Source of the DNA: Cannabis sativa
Lineage: Eukaryota > Streptophyta > Magnoliopsida > Rosales > Cannabaceae
Assembly: GCF_029168945.1 (NCBI RefSeq)
Contig: NC_083604.1
Span: 11,586,812 to 11,650,811, forward strand
Reading direction: 5' to 3'
Length of the DNA: 64,000 nt
This document shows, piece after piece, positions 10,008 through 22,023 of the stretch. Positions within the stretch are counted from its first letter, which is position 1; each line of letters starts with the position of its first letter. Under the pieces are notes generated by a model. The model was not told where the DNA came from. It saw only the letters and a program-made list of their open reading frames with translations, and did not search any database. The translations under genes were made by a program, and so were the position numbers.

Positions 10008-13000
10008 TTCTCCCACTTGGTCACCATTTAAACTAAAACATTCAAACCCAAACGTTCCTCATTAAATAATAAACATACGAATCATAGCGACATGTCCTCA
10101 TTATAAGTCGAGTATTATCTTCCATGTATTACGATATATTTATTATATAACAATGTACTTTATGTGGCAATGTACTTAAGTGAATAAACCCTAACCCTTA
10201 TGTTTATTCAGGTCCTCTTACGATAATTTTCTCAGATGAAATTAAGGTGCACATAAATATGAGAAAATATCGAAATTAAAGTTTCATTAAATAATTTTTG
10301 GTTGTACAAATAAAAAAACTGCATATGGGTTAACTGAATCCCATATTTACTTTATGATCCTTGAATTTGTGTTGCGGCATGCCTTTAGTCAAGGATCTAT
10401 GCGATCAGCCAATTCAGTTTGCGTGATTAATGACCACTTATCACGCCTTTTTATGGCTAAATACTTAATGTCGATATGCTAGCTTTGACCAGTACTCTTA
10501 GAGTTATTAGCCATAAATATTGTAGCTGAATTTATCGCAAAATTTTCTTAATGGCCTAATGAAACTGTAATTCTGAACTCTAGGCCTACTATGAAACTCT
10601 ATAATACATCATACGAGATGTATCCTCAAAACAATAAATGAATCTGACTTCTATAGTGGAAATAACAATCAAGATTCTCCACAATATAACTTACTGGTAA
10701 TCTTAAGGACGTAATAAAATATTGATTTACGTGAATCAATACAACCAGGGAAGTATGTTAGAATCTAATTGGTTAACTATATTTCTAGATGGTCAATTCA
10801 TCTTAAAATATGTATGAATATAACTTTTAGTATCTTAAAGATACCTCATCACTTTGTATGAAAAATAAAGTGGTCTTAACTTTAGTTATTCTGATACTAC
10901 TTAACGATCCTGAAACAAATGTAATGCAAAGTCTTATTCAGACTCATAGGCATACATTAGGCTTCTAAAATAGACACGAATGAATGTTCTTAATTTATTC
11001 TCACTCCAGATCATTTTTCAGATGCTGGTTCGAGTTGAATTTATCACACTTAAAGATAAAAGTTATATCAGATGAATAATACGTAATTTTATTTAATCAG
11101 AGATGCTGTGGCTACTCTCTAATTAATTAAAATTATATATATTATTTATATTCCTTATCTCAAAATAATAATTTGAGATATGAATTATTTCAACTTATAT
11201 AGAAAACTTTTATCATCATTTGCAAGTAACATATTGTCGACGTATAAAACAAATATTACTCCCACTAACTTTCTGGTATATAATTATTTCCATAATTCTC
11301 TTTTCAAACCTAAAGAAAAGATGATATAATACCAATTTGTGAGATGTTTATTATAATCTATAGGTAGACACTTTAAGCTTGCATATGTTCACCACTATTA
11401 GAGGAAAATCTTTATGGCAGTCTATATACCTTCTCCTCTAGTTCACTATTTGGAATTGATTAATGAATTAAAACAAGCAACAAATGCCAAGGTCTATAAT
11501 AGAATCTTTTATAAAAACAATTGAGAATGTAAATCTCCTTTGTTATTGATTCTTAGTTCAAAATGAACTTCTTAGCAATAAATATTCTTTTATATCTTTA
11601 TGTTTCTCAATGTTGCCTAATGAATATTATTGGTGAAAAAACCTATGCTTAATTAATGTTCTCCACCCCATTAGGCAACTTTACTAAAGATAAACTTTAT
11701 TGCTATTTAAGATATTCATTTCTTCATTCATGGCATATTGTACTACAACTTCAATTCTTTATCATTCTATAATATAATTTATGTCTCAAATTAATATTGT
11801 AGTTGAACTCTTATTGTACAACATGTAATCACTAGAAAACATTGATCTTACTGTTCTAATAAGTCATCTTAAGGATGGACCAACAAACTCTTAAAAGAGC
11901 AAATGGTTCAATAGCATGTTATTTTAGAAATTGTAAGCAATTACTAAATAACATAACTTATTAGAATTTTACCAATGACTTGTATATTATTAATGATTAG
12001 TTATGAATTCTCAATAACCAGTAATCTTAAGGGTTGTTGTGAATCATAATTAATCTAACACTTGAGGTGGAAGTTTGAGAAAATATGAATGATCTTTCTC
12101 GGAAACTAGGTTCCTAGATTGATCACTCCCACTGATCAAGTCAATTCTTAATTCCACAATTCTAGTGTTGTGAGATGGATAATAAAATATGTAACCCTTA
12201 AACCTTATAGCTTTTCAAATGAAATATGCTCATTTATGGTTTAGGGCCCAGATCTTTTCTTTGACATTTGTACTCTAACTATATATGGGTATTTATAAAA
12301 TGTGTACATGTCATTAAGTCGATTTTCAACCTTATCACAACTCAAAATATGTTTGAGAAACAACTTTGGTTAGAACACGATTCGATATGTACACCCCATT
12401 GTTGAGTATCAATAGACAAAGATTTAGGAAAGATTGGAGTTTGCTATGTAGGCTCCACCCCATGTCCAAAAAAAAAATGCTTAGTTTCTTAAATCTGTTA
12501 CACACTATAATTTGGGTGTACCAAGCATATGTATCGGGCAATGAACCCATGCTTTTAAAGAAACTTTGCAAATAGACTGGGAGTTTATCCATACTCACGA
12601 ATTTTAATGTAGTATTCTCCATTTTATATTTGATCTCACTATCTTAATATGCAAAATGCACCATTTCTCTACTTAAGATTTAAATGTCTTTGAAACATAT
12701 AAATCTATACTTTTGTAGAAAAATTATTTATGTGAGTAATCGTTAAAAAGGAGATGCAAAATTTGAGTCCATGTCTTCAAAATTAATTGACTTGTATGAT
12801 TTCTAATATGATAGAATTCTAGTATGCACCGATTTTGACTTGTTGGAATACATATTCTTAATGAAATTCACACAAGTTCTAAATAAAGTTAGTAAAATCA
12901 AGTGTAATGAATATCCCCACCATTTACTAACATTTATTCTATTTATGGAGATATGTTCCATAATCTTTGGTGCTATAATGTAGAAGAATTCTTATTAATA

Positions 13001-13779
13001 ACACATTTCTTATTGTCAGATTGAACTTGCATATCTTTATGAGTGACATCATTTGTAGTAAAGACCTCTAAATGTGTCTAAATCAAGTTTCAATAGAATC
13101 TTGGAACATAAAGATCTTTGCCAATTTTAAAACAAAGCCACTACTATATTGCTTGTTTCTTAAACTTCTAAATGTGAGAACTTATCTTGTCTGTGGATAA
13201 GATTTGCTCACAGTTATTGACTTTCTTAGGTTTATTTGTAAACCTTGCAAGAAATTATGAATGTAAAATAACAATCTAAAATAATCCACTATGTGTTAAT
13301 AATCACATTAACTATATTAGAATGAATTCATACACAATAAATTAAAATTTATTGGTGATAATAAAGTGTGATTTATTTTTCTTAATTATACAGTAAAAAC
13401 TGTATATGCTAGATGAAGTTATCAGAATAAATTTTGAAAATTTCTACTGTTATGGAAGAAATTTTCTACTAGTATGGAAGAAATTTATGAATAGTGATGT
13501 AATAAAATTACATATATAGTTTTGAGGTTTAAATGAATCATGTTTTTACCAATGAATAAACATGCTTAAATATGAAATCTTATTAAACAGAAATTGCCTG
13601 TGGGCTAAATTTTTAATTTAATAAGATTAGATTTAGATGTAGATTATGATAGATTTACACAATTTATGAAAAACTTAAAGTTTAATATTTCTATCTCAAT
13701 GAAAGGTATGAAATACTTAATTATTTATAAATGTTTCAAAATTTTATACTTTATGATAAAATTATTAAATTAAATCTAC

Positions 13780-14345
13780 ATAATTTCCTGTGGGATAAAT
13801 TAAGAGAATTTAATTTAACATATTAATCATGTGAATATAATAAAATCCCTGTAGGGTAAGATTATTATGTTCACATAATTCATGTCCATTATGTGATCTT
13901 AATCCACTTAATATATATAATTTTATATAATTAAGGATGCTGTGGCTACTCCCTAATTATTTAAAATTATGTGGTTCACTAGACACCAAAGTATAAACTG
14001 AAGATTAAAATTTTACCAAATCCAAAATTTTAAATTTAATAAAATTAGATGAACTTTATGATAGATTTAATTAAACAATTAGTTTTGGAAAATGAAGGTT
14101 TATTATCTATCTTTAATTAAATTTGTGATAACACTATTAAATTAAATCCCCATAACTCCCTGTGGGGTAAATTAAGAGAATTTAATTTAACATATTATCC
14201 TAATTAATTATACAAATATAATAAAATCCCTGTGGGGTAAAATTATTATACCTATATAATTAATTACAAGTTATGTCCATTAAGGTGAATTTTAATTAAT
14301 GTATAATTTTATACAAATAAGGATGCTTTGGCTACTCCCTAATTA
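13780..14345. repeat. Tandemly duplicated block (about 370-bp spacing) inside Copia-2
   Basis: The segments beginning near 13785 and 14150 share, in the same order, a CCTGTGGG(A/G)TAAATTAAGAG motif, a second AAAATCCCTGT(A/G)GGGTAA motif, and the AAGGATGCT(G/T)TGGCTACTCCC motif. Spacing and order are kept, so this is a diverged tandem duplication in the element leader. Another copy of the last motif lies at about 11100. Confidence 0.7.
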
Positions 14346-15639
14346 TATAAAATTATATTTTCACTCTGACATTAGGTATTGGGCTCTACCTAAAAGTAAT
14401 TTCGTTATTAACATAGTAGACAATCACTGAGATTAGTGCTCCTAGTGTGGTCGTCCGAAGATCATTAAAAACCGTTCTAGATATGAGCATTTGTCCCAAG
14501 TTCATGTTTTCTTATGTCAAACCACAAAAATTACTTACATTTTATTCATATTTTATTCATTTTAGGAAGTTTTATGAATATTTTATGAATAATTTTATGA
14601 AGTTTTATGAAACTTAATGTGCTAGATAAAATATTCAACCTATCTTAATGTTTGAACATTTCTAAATATATCTAGCACTATAAAATGAATTTATGTATAG
14701 CATTTAAATCATACAAATCAAAATTAATTGTATTAAAAATAAATTTTCCAAATAAATACAAATTAAAACAATTATTGTATGATAATAAATTAAATGCTTA
14801 ATTCCATGATATGTAATTAATTATGCATTTATAACCATATAATATCTTAAATATTTGTACTAATAATTAGTTTGTATAAATAAGGTAAATATACAAATTA
14901 GTACAATTAATTATATGAAATGAATTAAATGCAAAATTAAAGAACATACTTAATGGCAGATTATCAATTAATTTAATCAATAAATTACTTAATTGGTAAA
15001 TAAATATAATAATTGCGCACTTAATTGTAGAATGATCAAATATTTACATTCTTAAAATATCACAATTATTGTAATTACATGTAAAAAATAAAGCATGTAA
15101 TTAATTTACCAAATTAAAAACTTTCCATAATAATTTATTACTAAATAACATATAATATATGAAGATATATGTTAAATAAGAATTGAAAGTTAAACAAATG
15201 TAATTTAATTGACTAAATCAACAAAAATAAGGAAATAAAATAAAATTCCAAAAATAGATCAAAGTAACAAAATTTCGAAATTTTCTTAAATTTTTCTTAA
15301 TTTTCCTTTTTTTTTTTTTTTGAAAAACTGCCATGAAAAACAACACCGATGACCAAAATTCATGAAACCAATTCCAAAATGATCTAAATGAATAAATTAA
15401 GAGATCCATATTGATTTCAAGCATCGAAAACACGTAAAATGTAGACTTTAATTTCATAAAAAATTCTTTCGGGTCCGATCGTGTTCTTAAGAGAATTTTT
15501 TCAGTTTTCAGATAGGTTTTAAATCCTTTTCATTCATAAAATCGATCTAAAATAATATATGAATATAGTAATGAATAGAGGATTTAAAATAAATACCGAA
15601 AATGAAAACGGAAAAATTATAGACCGAAAAATAAAACTT

Positions 15640-16320
15640 TCATGTATATATATACTCATATACAATATATATATATATATATACTGCATAAAATCATCAT
15701 TAATGTATGAAAGAGAGTATTACATACAATTTTATGCAACAAAAATATGAAAGCATTGAGTATTATACATAAACATATATACATGAAAATTATATGTATA
15801 CACACAGTATATGAATATAAATATGAATGTGCATATATATATGAACATATAGATTATGAAATATTAATATAAAAGTATATATATAAATATGAATATATAT
15901 ACGTAAATGAAAAGAAAATGTATATAAAATATATATACAAACAAAAACCAATATTGGATATGTATATATATACATATATACTTACATATACACATTAAAC
16001 CATATAAAATATCATAAAGATATATAAAAGAATATGATAATCAATTATATGGAAAGAAATCAATGAATATAATATGAAAGTGTATACTCAGAAACATATA
16101 TATATTATAGGGTATAAATGAATGTATATAATATATATATGAACGTAAATATGAAAATAAATATATATATATGTATATATATAAAAATTGAGTATATGAA
16201 TATATATATAATCGGGAATTATATAATATGAAAGTATATATATAAAATATATATTATATTATAAATGGAGAACCCCGTAAATGTATGTATAGATATATGA
16301 AACTCAAAATAAATCAAGGC
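15640..16320. repeat. TA-rich simple-sequence tract in Copia-2 leader
   Basis: Dense (TA)n, TATG and TATAAATATGAA-like tracts. Short open frames here are rich in Tyr and Ile on one strand purely through this composition and are not genes. Confidence 0.8.
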
Positions 16321-16334
16321 AGAGATATATAATC

Positions 16335-16347
16335 CGCTCTGATACCA
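16335..16347 (-). other. Copia-2 primer binding site (tRNA-Met type)
   Basis: The minus strand reads TGGTATCAGAGCG, two bases inside the 5' LTR. TGGTATCAGAGC is complementary to the 3' end of initiator tRNA-Met, the usual primer of plant copia elements. This fixes the element orientation. Confidence 0.88.
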
Positions 16348-16349
16348 AC

Positions 16350-16827
16350 TGTTAGACATTTATATGTATAAACTGAAACATATATGTTTATGTATAAAAT
16401 GCGGAATTAAATCAAACATATATACACTATGAATAATGATCGAAATACCTCCAGCCATTGATTCTTGAGCTTTAGTCCCACATAAGCTTTGATCTGCAAA
16501 GAAAACTGGTTGATGTGGGTAATCGGGCTTCCTCTCTCTCTCAACTCTCTTTAGATGGATTTTGCTGTTATGAACAGAATGAGTGAGGAGCTCGGGGACC
16601 GAGACCCTATATTTATAGGTGAGATACTCCATCAGTATCTGTGCCACATTAATTGTCAGAATATTTTGACAATTAATTCAGGAAATCAAATCAGGTAATG
16701 AATATAGAAATCTGACCATATATAGAATATTACGTAATTGATTCTGTCCAGATTCAATGAATATAAAATATTCATTTATCAGAATCAATAATATTATTTT
16801 ATTTCCTTAATTAGAAATATTCTAATA
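16350..16827 (-). repeat. Copia-2 5' LTR
   Basis: The partner of 9530-10007, same length and orientation. The right boundary is set by where the two copies diverge, after TTCTAATA. Beyond it the sequence becomes part of a Mutator-type MITE. Confidence 0.85.
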
Positions 16828-16950
16828 AATTGAGCTTAGGGTCCTATTTTTACCATTTTGGAAAATATAGAGTCTATTTTATCATTTAATAAAATAGAGG
16901 GTCCTATTGGTAACTTTTGCAAAACACAAGATCCAAAATAGTATTTACCC
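16828..16950. mobile_element. Truncated Mutator-type MITE (GGGTAAATACC family), right half
   Basis: It matches the right part of the elements at 34927, 38087 and 40319 and ends in AAAATAGTATTTACCC. The left half is missing: it is not found left of Copia-2 at 9530 either. So the Copia-2 insertion, or a later rearrangement, removed it. Confidence 0.75.
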
Positions 16951-17479
16951 ATAGTTATATACCGCTTAACCAATTTATTTTAGAAGGGGTAGAAGTCTAC
17001 TTTTTATTAAAAAAAAAATAAGGTTTTAATTTTATTATAAATATTATTATCAAATAGTTTGAATATTAAAAAAAATTATAATAGGAATTTATATGTAAAA
17101 AATAAAATTATTTATAAATATTAATTACTAAAAAATTCTATTAAACATATTAATTAATTATTATTATTATTTTTTTTATTTTCAAAAATTATATTTTTTT
17201 AATCTATAATTAATCATAACTAATTTAATTCTATAAAAATATTAGTAACCTGCTATTAAGAGTAAAGAATATTCACTAATATATATATTTCAAAATCTAC
17301 GTAATTGAGAACAGTTTAGCTATAATGATAAAATTAAATCAGTTTTTTTATTTTTACTTTTTGTATTATCTACCACCAAATCTATAAAATAATAAATATC
17401 TTGAACATATATTTATCCTTAGCAAAATAATCGATAAAAACACAAGGCTCTGTTGATGTTATTCAAGTGTTTTGTTTAA
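16951..17479. other. AT-rich spacer, nothing recognised
   Basis: Poly-A/T and TTATTA runs, no open frame or paired repeats noticed. Confidence 0.6.
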
Positions 17480-17488
17480 TTATTTATA

Positions 17489-18652
17489 GGGAAATTTGCG
17501 GTAAAAATCTTTAAAAAGTTAAGGTTGATGCAGATTAATCTCCAACCTTAAAAATTGGCAGTAATAGTCTCCAATGTCACATTTTCTGAAAGTCCGTTGG
17601 CCTCCAAGTTAACTGATCCGTTAAACCCAATTCAAATGCCACATGTTAATTTTTTATTGGTCCAAATAATAATTTTAATTAAAAAAATTTAAAATAAAAT
17701 AAAAAAACTAAAAAATATATTTTAAAATCATTAATTTAATTTAATTTATATTTTATTTTCTTTTTTATTTTCTTTTTTTTTTCTTGTTCATCTTCTTCAT
17801 GAACCTAACCAGCCACGAAGTGTGACCGGAGCACCACCACGACCCCAACCACATCCCGACTGCTAACTCCGGCTAGCCCTAACCAACCCCACTCCAGCCC
17901 CGATGTTGTCAATCGGCAACCAAAAACCAACCCAAAATAATTTTTTAAAAATAAAATAAAAACCTAAAATTAAAAAAACCCTAACTTTTACCAACATTCA
18001 TTCATCATCTAAATGAACCCAGAAAATCGAGCTCACCCTCCATCTCTCTCTATCTCTCTCGTCTTTCTTTCTTCTTGTCGAACAGCCACGCCCAAACTCG
18101 ACGCTGGCCATTATCGGTCCTCCAAGCTCGAAAGGAACCCAAGAAAATTGAAACCCAAACTCGACCTTCCACCCTCGAGCCCCGTCTTTCTCCTTTTCTC
18201 CCTCTTAGATGTATGGCAGTGATGGGGGGTGGGGTTTCGTGTGAAGAAGAAGAAGGGCTCTGGGTCGAATGGGACCGTGGACGGTGGTCGAAGGGGGTTG
18301 GTGGTGGTGGTGCTGGTGCTGGTTTGGGGTTGGGGGTTGGTGGTAGGTTTCTAGCATGAGAAGAAGAAGAAGACGATGAAGAAAAGAAAGAAAAAGGAAA
18401 AAAAAAAAAGAAAAGAAAAAAAGAAATTATTTTTAAATTTATTTATTTTTATTTATTTTAAATTAAAATAATAATTTGGACCAATAATATTTCGACACGT
18501 GGCAATTTTAAAAAAGTAAACGGCTTAGTTAAATTTAGGACGAACGGACAAATAAAAAACATGACCTTGAGGACTATTGTAGCTATTTTTGAAAGTTGGG
18601 GACTTATCTGTATCAAACTCAACTTTATAAGAACTTTTACCGCAAATTTCCC
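17489..18652. mobile_element. Mutator-like element (MULE), non-autonomous, GC-rich interior
   Basis: The termini are inverted: the left begins GGGAAATTTGCGGTAAAA and the right ends TTTTACCGCAAATTTCCC. The inverted similarity continues imperfectly for roughly 200 bp, for example ATTGGTCCAAAT near 17660 against ATTTGGACCAAT near 18475. A perfect 9-bp direct repeat, TTATTTATA, flanks it (17480-17488, 18653-18661), the hallmark of Mutator transposition. It encodes no transposase. The interior, about 17810-18360, is GC-rich and unlike its surroundings, as in Pack-MULEs that carry captured host sequence. Confidence 0.88.
18075..18359 (+). CDS. Hypothetical frame in MULE interior, not recognised
   Basis: A 94-codon frame with an ATG and a Gly-rich C-terminal third (GVGGGGAGAGLGLGVGG) encoded by GGT/GGG repeats. 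A second frame overlaps at 18013-18222. The composition is GC-rich in an AT-rich setting. No domain is recognised. It could be a captured exon fragment, non-coding captured sequence, or chance. I give it low weight as a real gene. Confidence 0.2.
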   Translation: MSNSHAQTRRWPLSVLQARKEPKKIETQTRPSTLEPRLSPFLPLRCMAVMGGGVSCEEEEGLWVEWDRGRWSKGVGGGGAGAGLGLGVGGRFLA

Positions 18653-18661
18653 TTATTTATA

Positions 18662-20400
18662 AAAAGATATCCTAAAATCCAAACATTTTCCTTTTAGTTC
18701 TAAATTTATGTTTTAATTGTTTTGTAACTATATAATTTTGGATCGTTTCATTTTAGATTGGTAGTATTATTAAGTATTCTAGAATTATTTTCTTGCATTT
18801 TAAGTTTTTTTTTTTCCCTGAAAAACTTCAATAACTAAATTAATGAGCAACCATAATCTTAGTGATTACATGGGGATTTTGTTGGAAGTTATGTCCTAAA
18901 AATAAGTATTTAATAAATAATATATTATAAAATATATAAAATATAATTATAAGATAAATGAATACATTAATTATAAAAATATAATTGATAAATATCTCAA
19001 AATTTCTTATTCATATGTAGATGGTATATTCTTGTAAGGTCATAAAAGAGAATTAAGATTATACAATATGAATAAAATAAGTTAGTAGTGTATTAGAGTA
19101 ATGAATCTTTATTATAAAATTATCAAGTACGGTTTACTATTCACTATACTCTAGTGTGTGTGATTTTGATCGTTCAGATCACATATGTGGATAGACATGT
19201 AGTAAAGGTTTAGTGTATCATTTGATTATACATGACTAAACCAATATGAAATAACATCTTTCATTAACATGTCGTTTACCATGAAAAAGTTATTCATATC
19301 ACAGCGATGATCATTAGTAGACTAGTTTGAAACCTGAGTTTACATAAACTCCTATTTATGTTCATTAAATTTTTTGATTCACTCGTTAAAATTTCTCAGA
19401 GAAGATAATTCTTACTTCTATTTTGGGAGCTTAATAACATAAGTGTGTTGTGAATTTTCTACTATGCAAGTATAAGTAGTCGAATCAAGTAATAGACTCA
19501 CAAGAGTGATGTTGATCCCACAAGAACGATAGTTAATTACTAAATAATTAAAATTTTAGATTCTATTTGGCGACAATAATAATTGAAAAAAGGAGTTTAA
19601 GATCTATTGAAAAAGAAAAAAAAAATTAAAGTGCAGGTTTTGTATTTCTAATTGTTAAGAAACTCAATTTTAAATATATAAAATTATTAATTGGTTTATT
19701 AATTTATTATCTTAATAAAAGTATTTTAGTATTGCATCAGTTTTTTTAAAAAAAACAACTTCTCTAGTTAAAAAAATCAAGTTTCAATTTTTTTTTTTTT
19801 AAAAAAACAGCTTTTGAGATTTTTTTTTTTTATTTCAATGCTTCATTTTCTAAAAAGGAAAAAAGGAAAAAAAAACACAATTTTAAAGTTTTTTATGGCA
19901 TTCCTCTTTGTATAATATGATTTTTCTCATATTTTTATATATATTTTTTTTTAAAAAAATGTCATATTTAGTATAATTAGGTTTTTATATGTCATATAGA
20001 TTAGATTAGATCTAGAAATTAGGGTTTTTAGGTTTTTCAAATCTTCTTCTTGCTACAACCGCACCTCTCTTCTACGGTTACGGTTCTAATGGGTTTTTAA
20101 CTTCTTCTCTTCTTCTTTTCAGATCACGGGTACGGTTAGGTTCTAATGCGTTCAAGCTTCTAATCTTTCTACTCCTCTTCAGATCACGGTTGGGATTAGA
20201 GATATTAGATTCTAGTTTTAAAAATTCAGTCATAAAATCTGAATCTTTCTTCCCCAATTAAAAAACCCACCACAAGTGATTAAATGACCTAAAGTATAAA
20301 TTGTAGGTTATGGTGTCTTGTCTTCTGACATGCAAAGTTCATATTGGTTTTGAGTGCTCTGTTTTATTTTTCTTCTTTTGGTTCTTTGGCAGTGGTACCA
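18662..20400. other. AT-rich region with a degenerate LTR-like stretch
   Basis: From 18891 the sequence TGTTGGAAGTTATGTCC resembles the start of copia LTRs of the Copia-3 type. About 550 bp of LTR-like sequence follows, without an identified end or partner. Long poly-A/T runs fill 19740-19960. At 20010-20220 there are T/C-rich stretches with a thrice-repeated CAGATCACGG-type motif. No gene is supported. Confidence 0.4.
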
Positions 20401-20411
20401 CGGCACCAGAC

Positions 20412-20741
20412 ATGGCTGAAGCTTTAGCCATTAAAGAGACGTTAAGTTGGATCAAGGATCAGGAATGACATAATGCTAAACTCGAGTCCGATTGTCTCTC
20501 AATTGTCCAAGCTATTCGAAGAAATATCACCATGGTTTCGCCTCTTGGGGGAGTGGTGATGGACTGTCGAAAGCTTCTATCTATTTTAAACAATGTATCT
20601 TTGTTTTTTATTAAACGATCTGCTAATATGAATGCGCATAGCTTTGCTAAAGCGTCATATTCTTTTCCAGTTCGAGTTTTCAGTGGGAGGGATGTTCCTA
20701 CTGAATTACAGTCTTGTATTTTGGCTAATTTAGCAAATTAA
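20412..20741 (+). pseudogene. RNase H-like (RVT_3) domain pseudogene
   Basis: It starts at an ATG, MAEALAIKETLSWIKDQ, with the conserved A-E-A-x-A-x-x-x motif of plant RNase H-like domains. A TGA follows at 20466-20468, then the same frame continues with KLESDCLSIVQAIRR (second acidic position), GGVVMDCRKLL, FIKRSANMNAHSFAKAS, and a typical tail ending at 20741. A splice-acceptor-like TTTGGCAG lies just upstream at about 20392, so it may have been a terminal exon. This family occurs as the end of LINE polyproteins and as separate host genes. The in-frame stop makes it a pseudogene. Confidence 0.7.
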
Positions 20742-21175
20742 TAAACGAAAAATTATAGTAAATGACCCCAAATCATAGGACTATGTTAGGATATGTCCTC
20801 ATTTTAAAAAATTATAGCAAATGACCCTAAATCATAGGACTATGTTAGTAAATGTCCTTATTTCAAAATCATTATTTTTTTTTTAGAATTAGAAGCAAAT
20901 TATTTAAAGATTTTGGTATATCTATATTAGTTTTGTTAAAATGTTTTTTATAAAAGATATATCGATTTTTTTTTTAATTTTTTATGAGTTGTGGTCGTTG
21001 TTGGTATATAAATTTTGTTGTACGGTATATTTCTATTTTGTTGTATGGTATATTATTATTCTTAGATGATATTTATTTTTTTTATTATGATATGTATAAT
21101 AGTGGTATATAATTTTATTAGCATAATAAAAATATTTTAATATATGTATATAATAGTGGATTATGCATTGTTATA

Positions 21176-21180
21176 ATCCT
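21176..21180. repeat. Tat-1 target-site duplication ATCCT (right copy 33647-33651)
   Basis: Five bases directly before the 5' LTR and directly after the 3' LTR are identical, which fixes the ends of the element. Confidence 0.93.
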
Positions 21181-21960
21181 TGTTGCTCCAAAATTCGCCC
21201 AAAATACGTGGACCAGTCAAGAGGGGACACGTGGATCGGATAACTTGGAAAGATTTGCTAAGTCTTTTATGCCACCAGGAAGCGCAATCAGCATGGGTCC
21301 CGGAGGAGACACCCGGAGTACAAGTTACTCCTGGAAGCCAATATAGCGTGAAGGCTCTCCGGGATGTGTCAGGTCTCTCCCGAGAAATCAAGTCGCATTT
21401 AATGCTGCATGGGAGGAAGCGTGTTGGGACTGTAACACGCAATAAAGTCTGACGGCACAACCCCCAAACAGCAGCGCTACAGTAATGATCATTTAAGTCT
21501 AGCGACGGCTACTCTGCGAAGAGTCACGTCAATCGTAAGACAAAAAGGACATTCTCCATAAAAGCCCTACATCACCTAGGGATTTGACCATGCATCACCC
21601 ATGGTATATTCATCGGAAATGCCCCACTTTATGGATACTTACAGACACATGTGTAAGAACAATTCTAGGGATCATCCCACCAAAACACTATAAATACCCC
21701 CTCAAAGCTCATTTAAAGGGGTGGGAGAATCTTGGTGGCAAAAGAGCAAGAAGAGAAAAAACTCACCAAGAACATTCTCTGTATTTAAGAGAAAAACATT
21801 CTCTCAAGTGTAGAATCTGTATTAAATACATCCATTAATAGCAGTGGCTCGTGGACTAAGGCTCATTAACGCCCCAACCACGTAAAAAGTCTTCATCTCA
21901 CTTTCTTACAGCTCATTATTATATTTATATTTTAACAGTTGCCGAAAACCTCGGTCAACA
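21181..21960 (+). repeat. Tat-1 5' LTR, 780 bp
   Basis: It begins TGTTGCTCC and ends CTCGGTCAACA. A TATA box (CACTATAAATACC, about 21687-21699) marks the likely sense promoter. Differences from the 3' LTR are at its positions 16 (C/T), about 390 (T/G) and about 483 (C/T). Frames of about 90 codons on both strands inside it are composition effects and recur in the 3' LTR. Confidence 0.95.
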
Positions 21961-21963
21961 TTT

Positions 21964-21981
21964 TGGTGCTTTCATTGAGAG
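21964..21981 (+). other. Tat-1 candidate primer binding site
   Basis: TGGTGCTTTCATTGAGAG lies three bases inside the 5' LTR, where a tRNA primer site is expected, and begins with the TGG that pairs with a tRNA CCA end. I could not assign the tRNA. Confidence 0.6.
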
Positions 21982-22023
21982 CTGAGGAAAGCAGCTTCAC
22001 AACAAGCATTTAACTTCACGATA

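Larger units (their letters stand above)
10008..16349 (-). pseudogene. Copia-2 internal region, degenerate pol and long non-coding leader
   Basis: No frame above about 100 codons survives. The 3' end of pol is faintly readable near 10480-10370 on the minus strand. The half next to the 5' LTR (about 13400-16330) looks non-coding. It repeats a block that includes GGATGCTGTGGCTACTC on plus at about 11100, 13936 and 14320. Such long repeat-bearing leaders also occur in Copia-3. I cannot place gag, protease or a catalytic RT motif. Confidence 0.6.
9530..16827 (-). mobile_element. Copia-2: minus-strand Ty1/copia element with paired LTRs, degenerate interior
   Basis: Nearly identical 478-bp terminal repeats lie at 9530-10007 and 16350-16827. 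A tRNA-Met primer site (16347-16335, minus) adjoins the right LTR, so transcription ran right to left. The interior is about 6.3 kb with no long frame. Near 10480-10370 on the minus strand, HIDIKYLAIKRR and a following LAD segment recall the copia RNase H end. The flanks AATTA (9525-9529) and AATTG (16828-16832) match at four of five bases, so the TSD is imperfect. The interior is far more decayed than the LTRs, so the element may have moved with help from another. Confidence 0.85.

Noticed and set aside
15790..15975. Tyr/Ile-rich 61-codon minus-strand frame
   Set aside because: It comes entirely from TA/TATG simple repeats.
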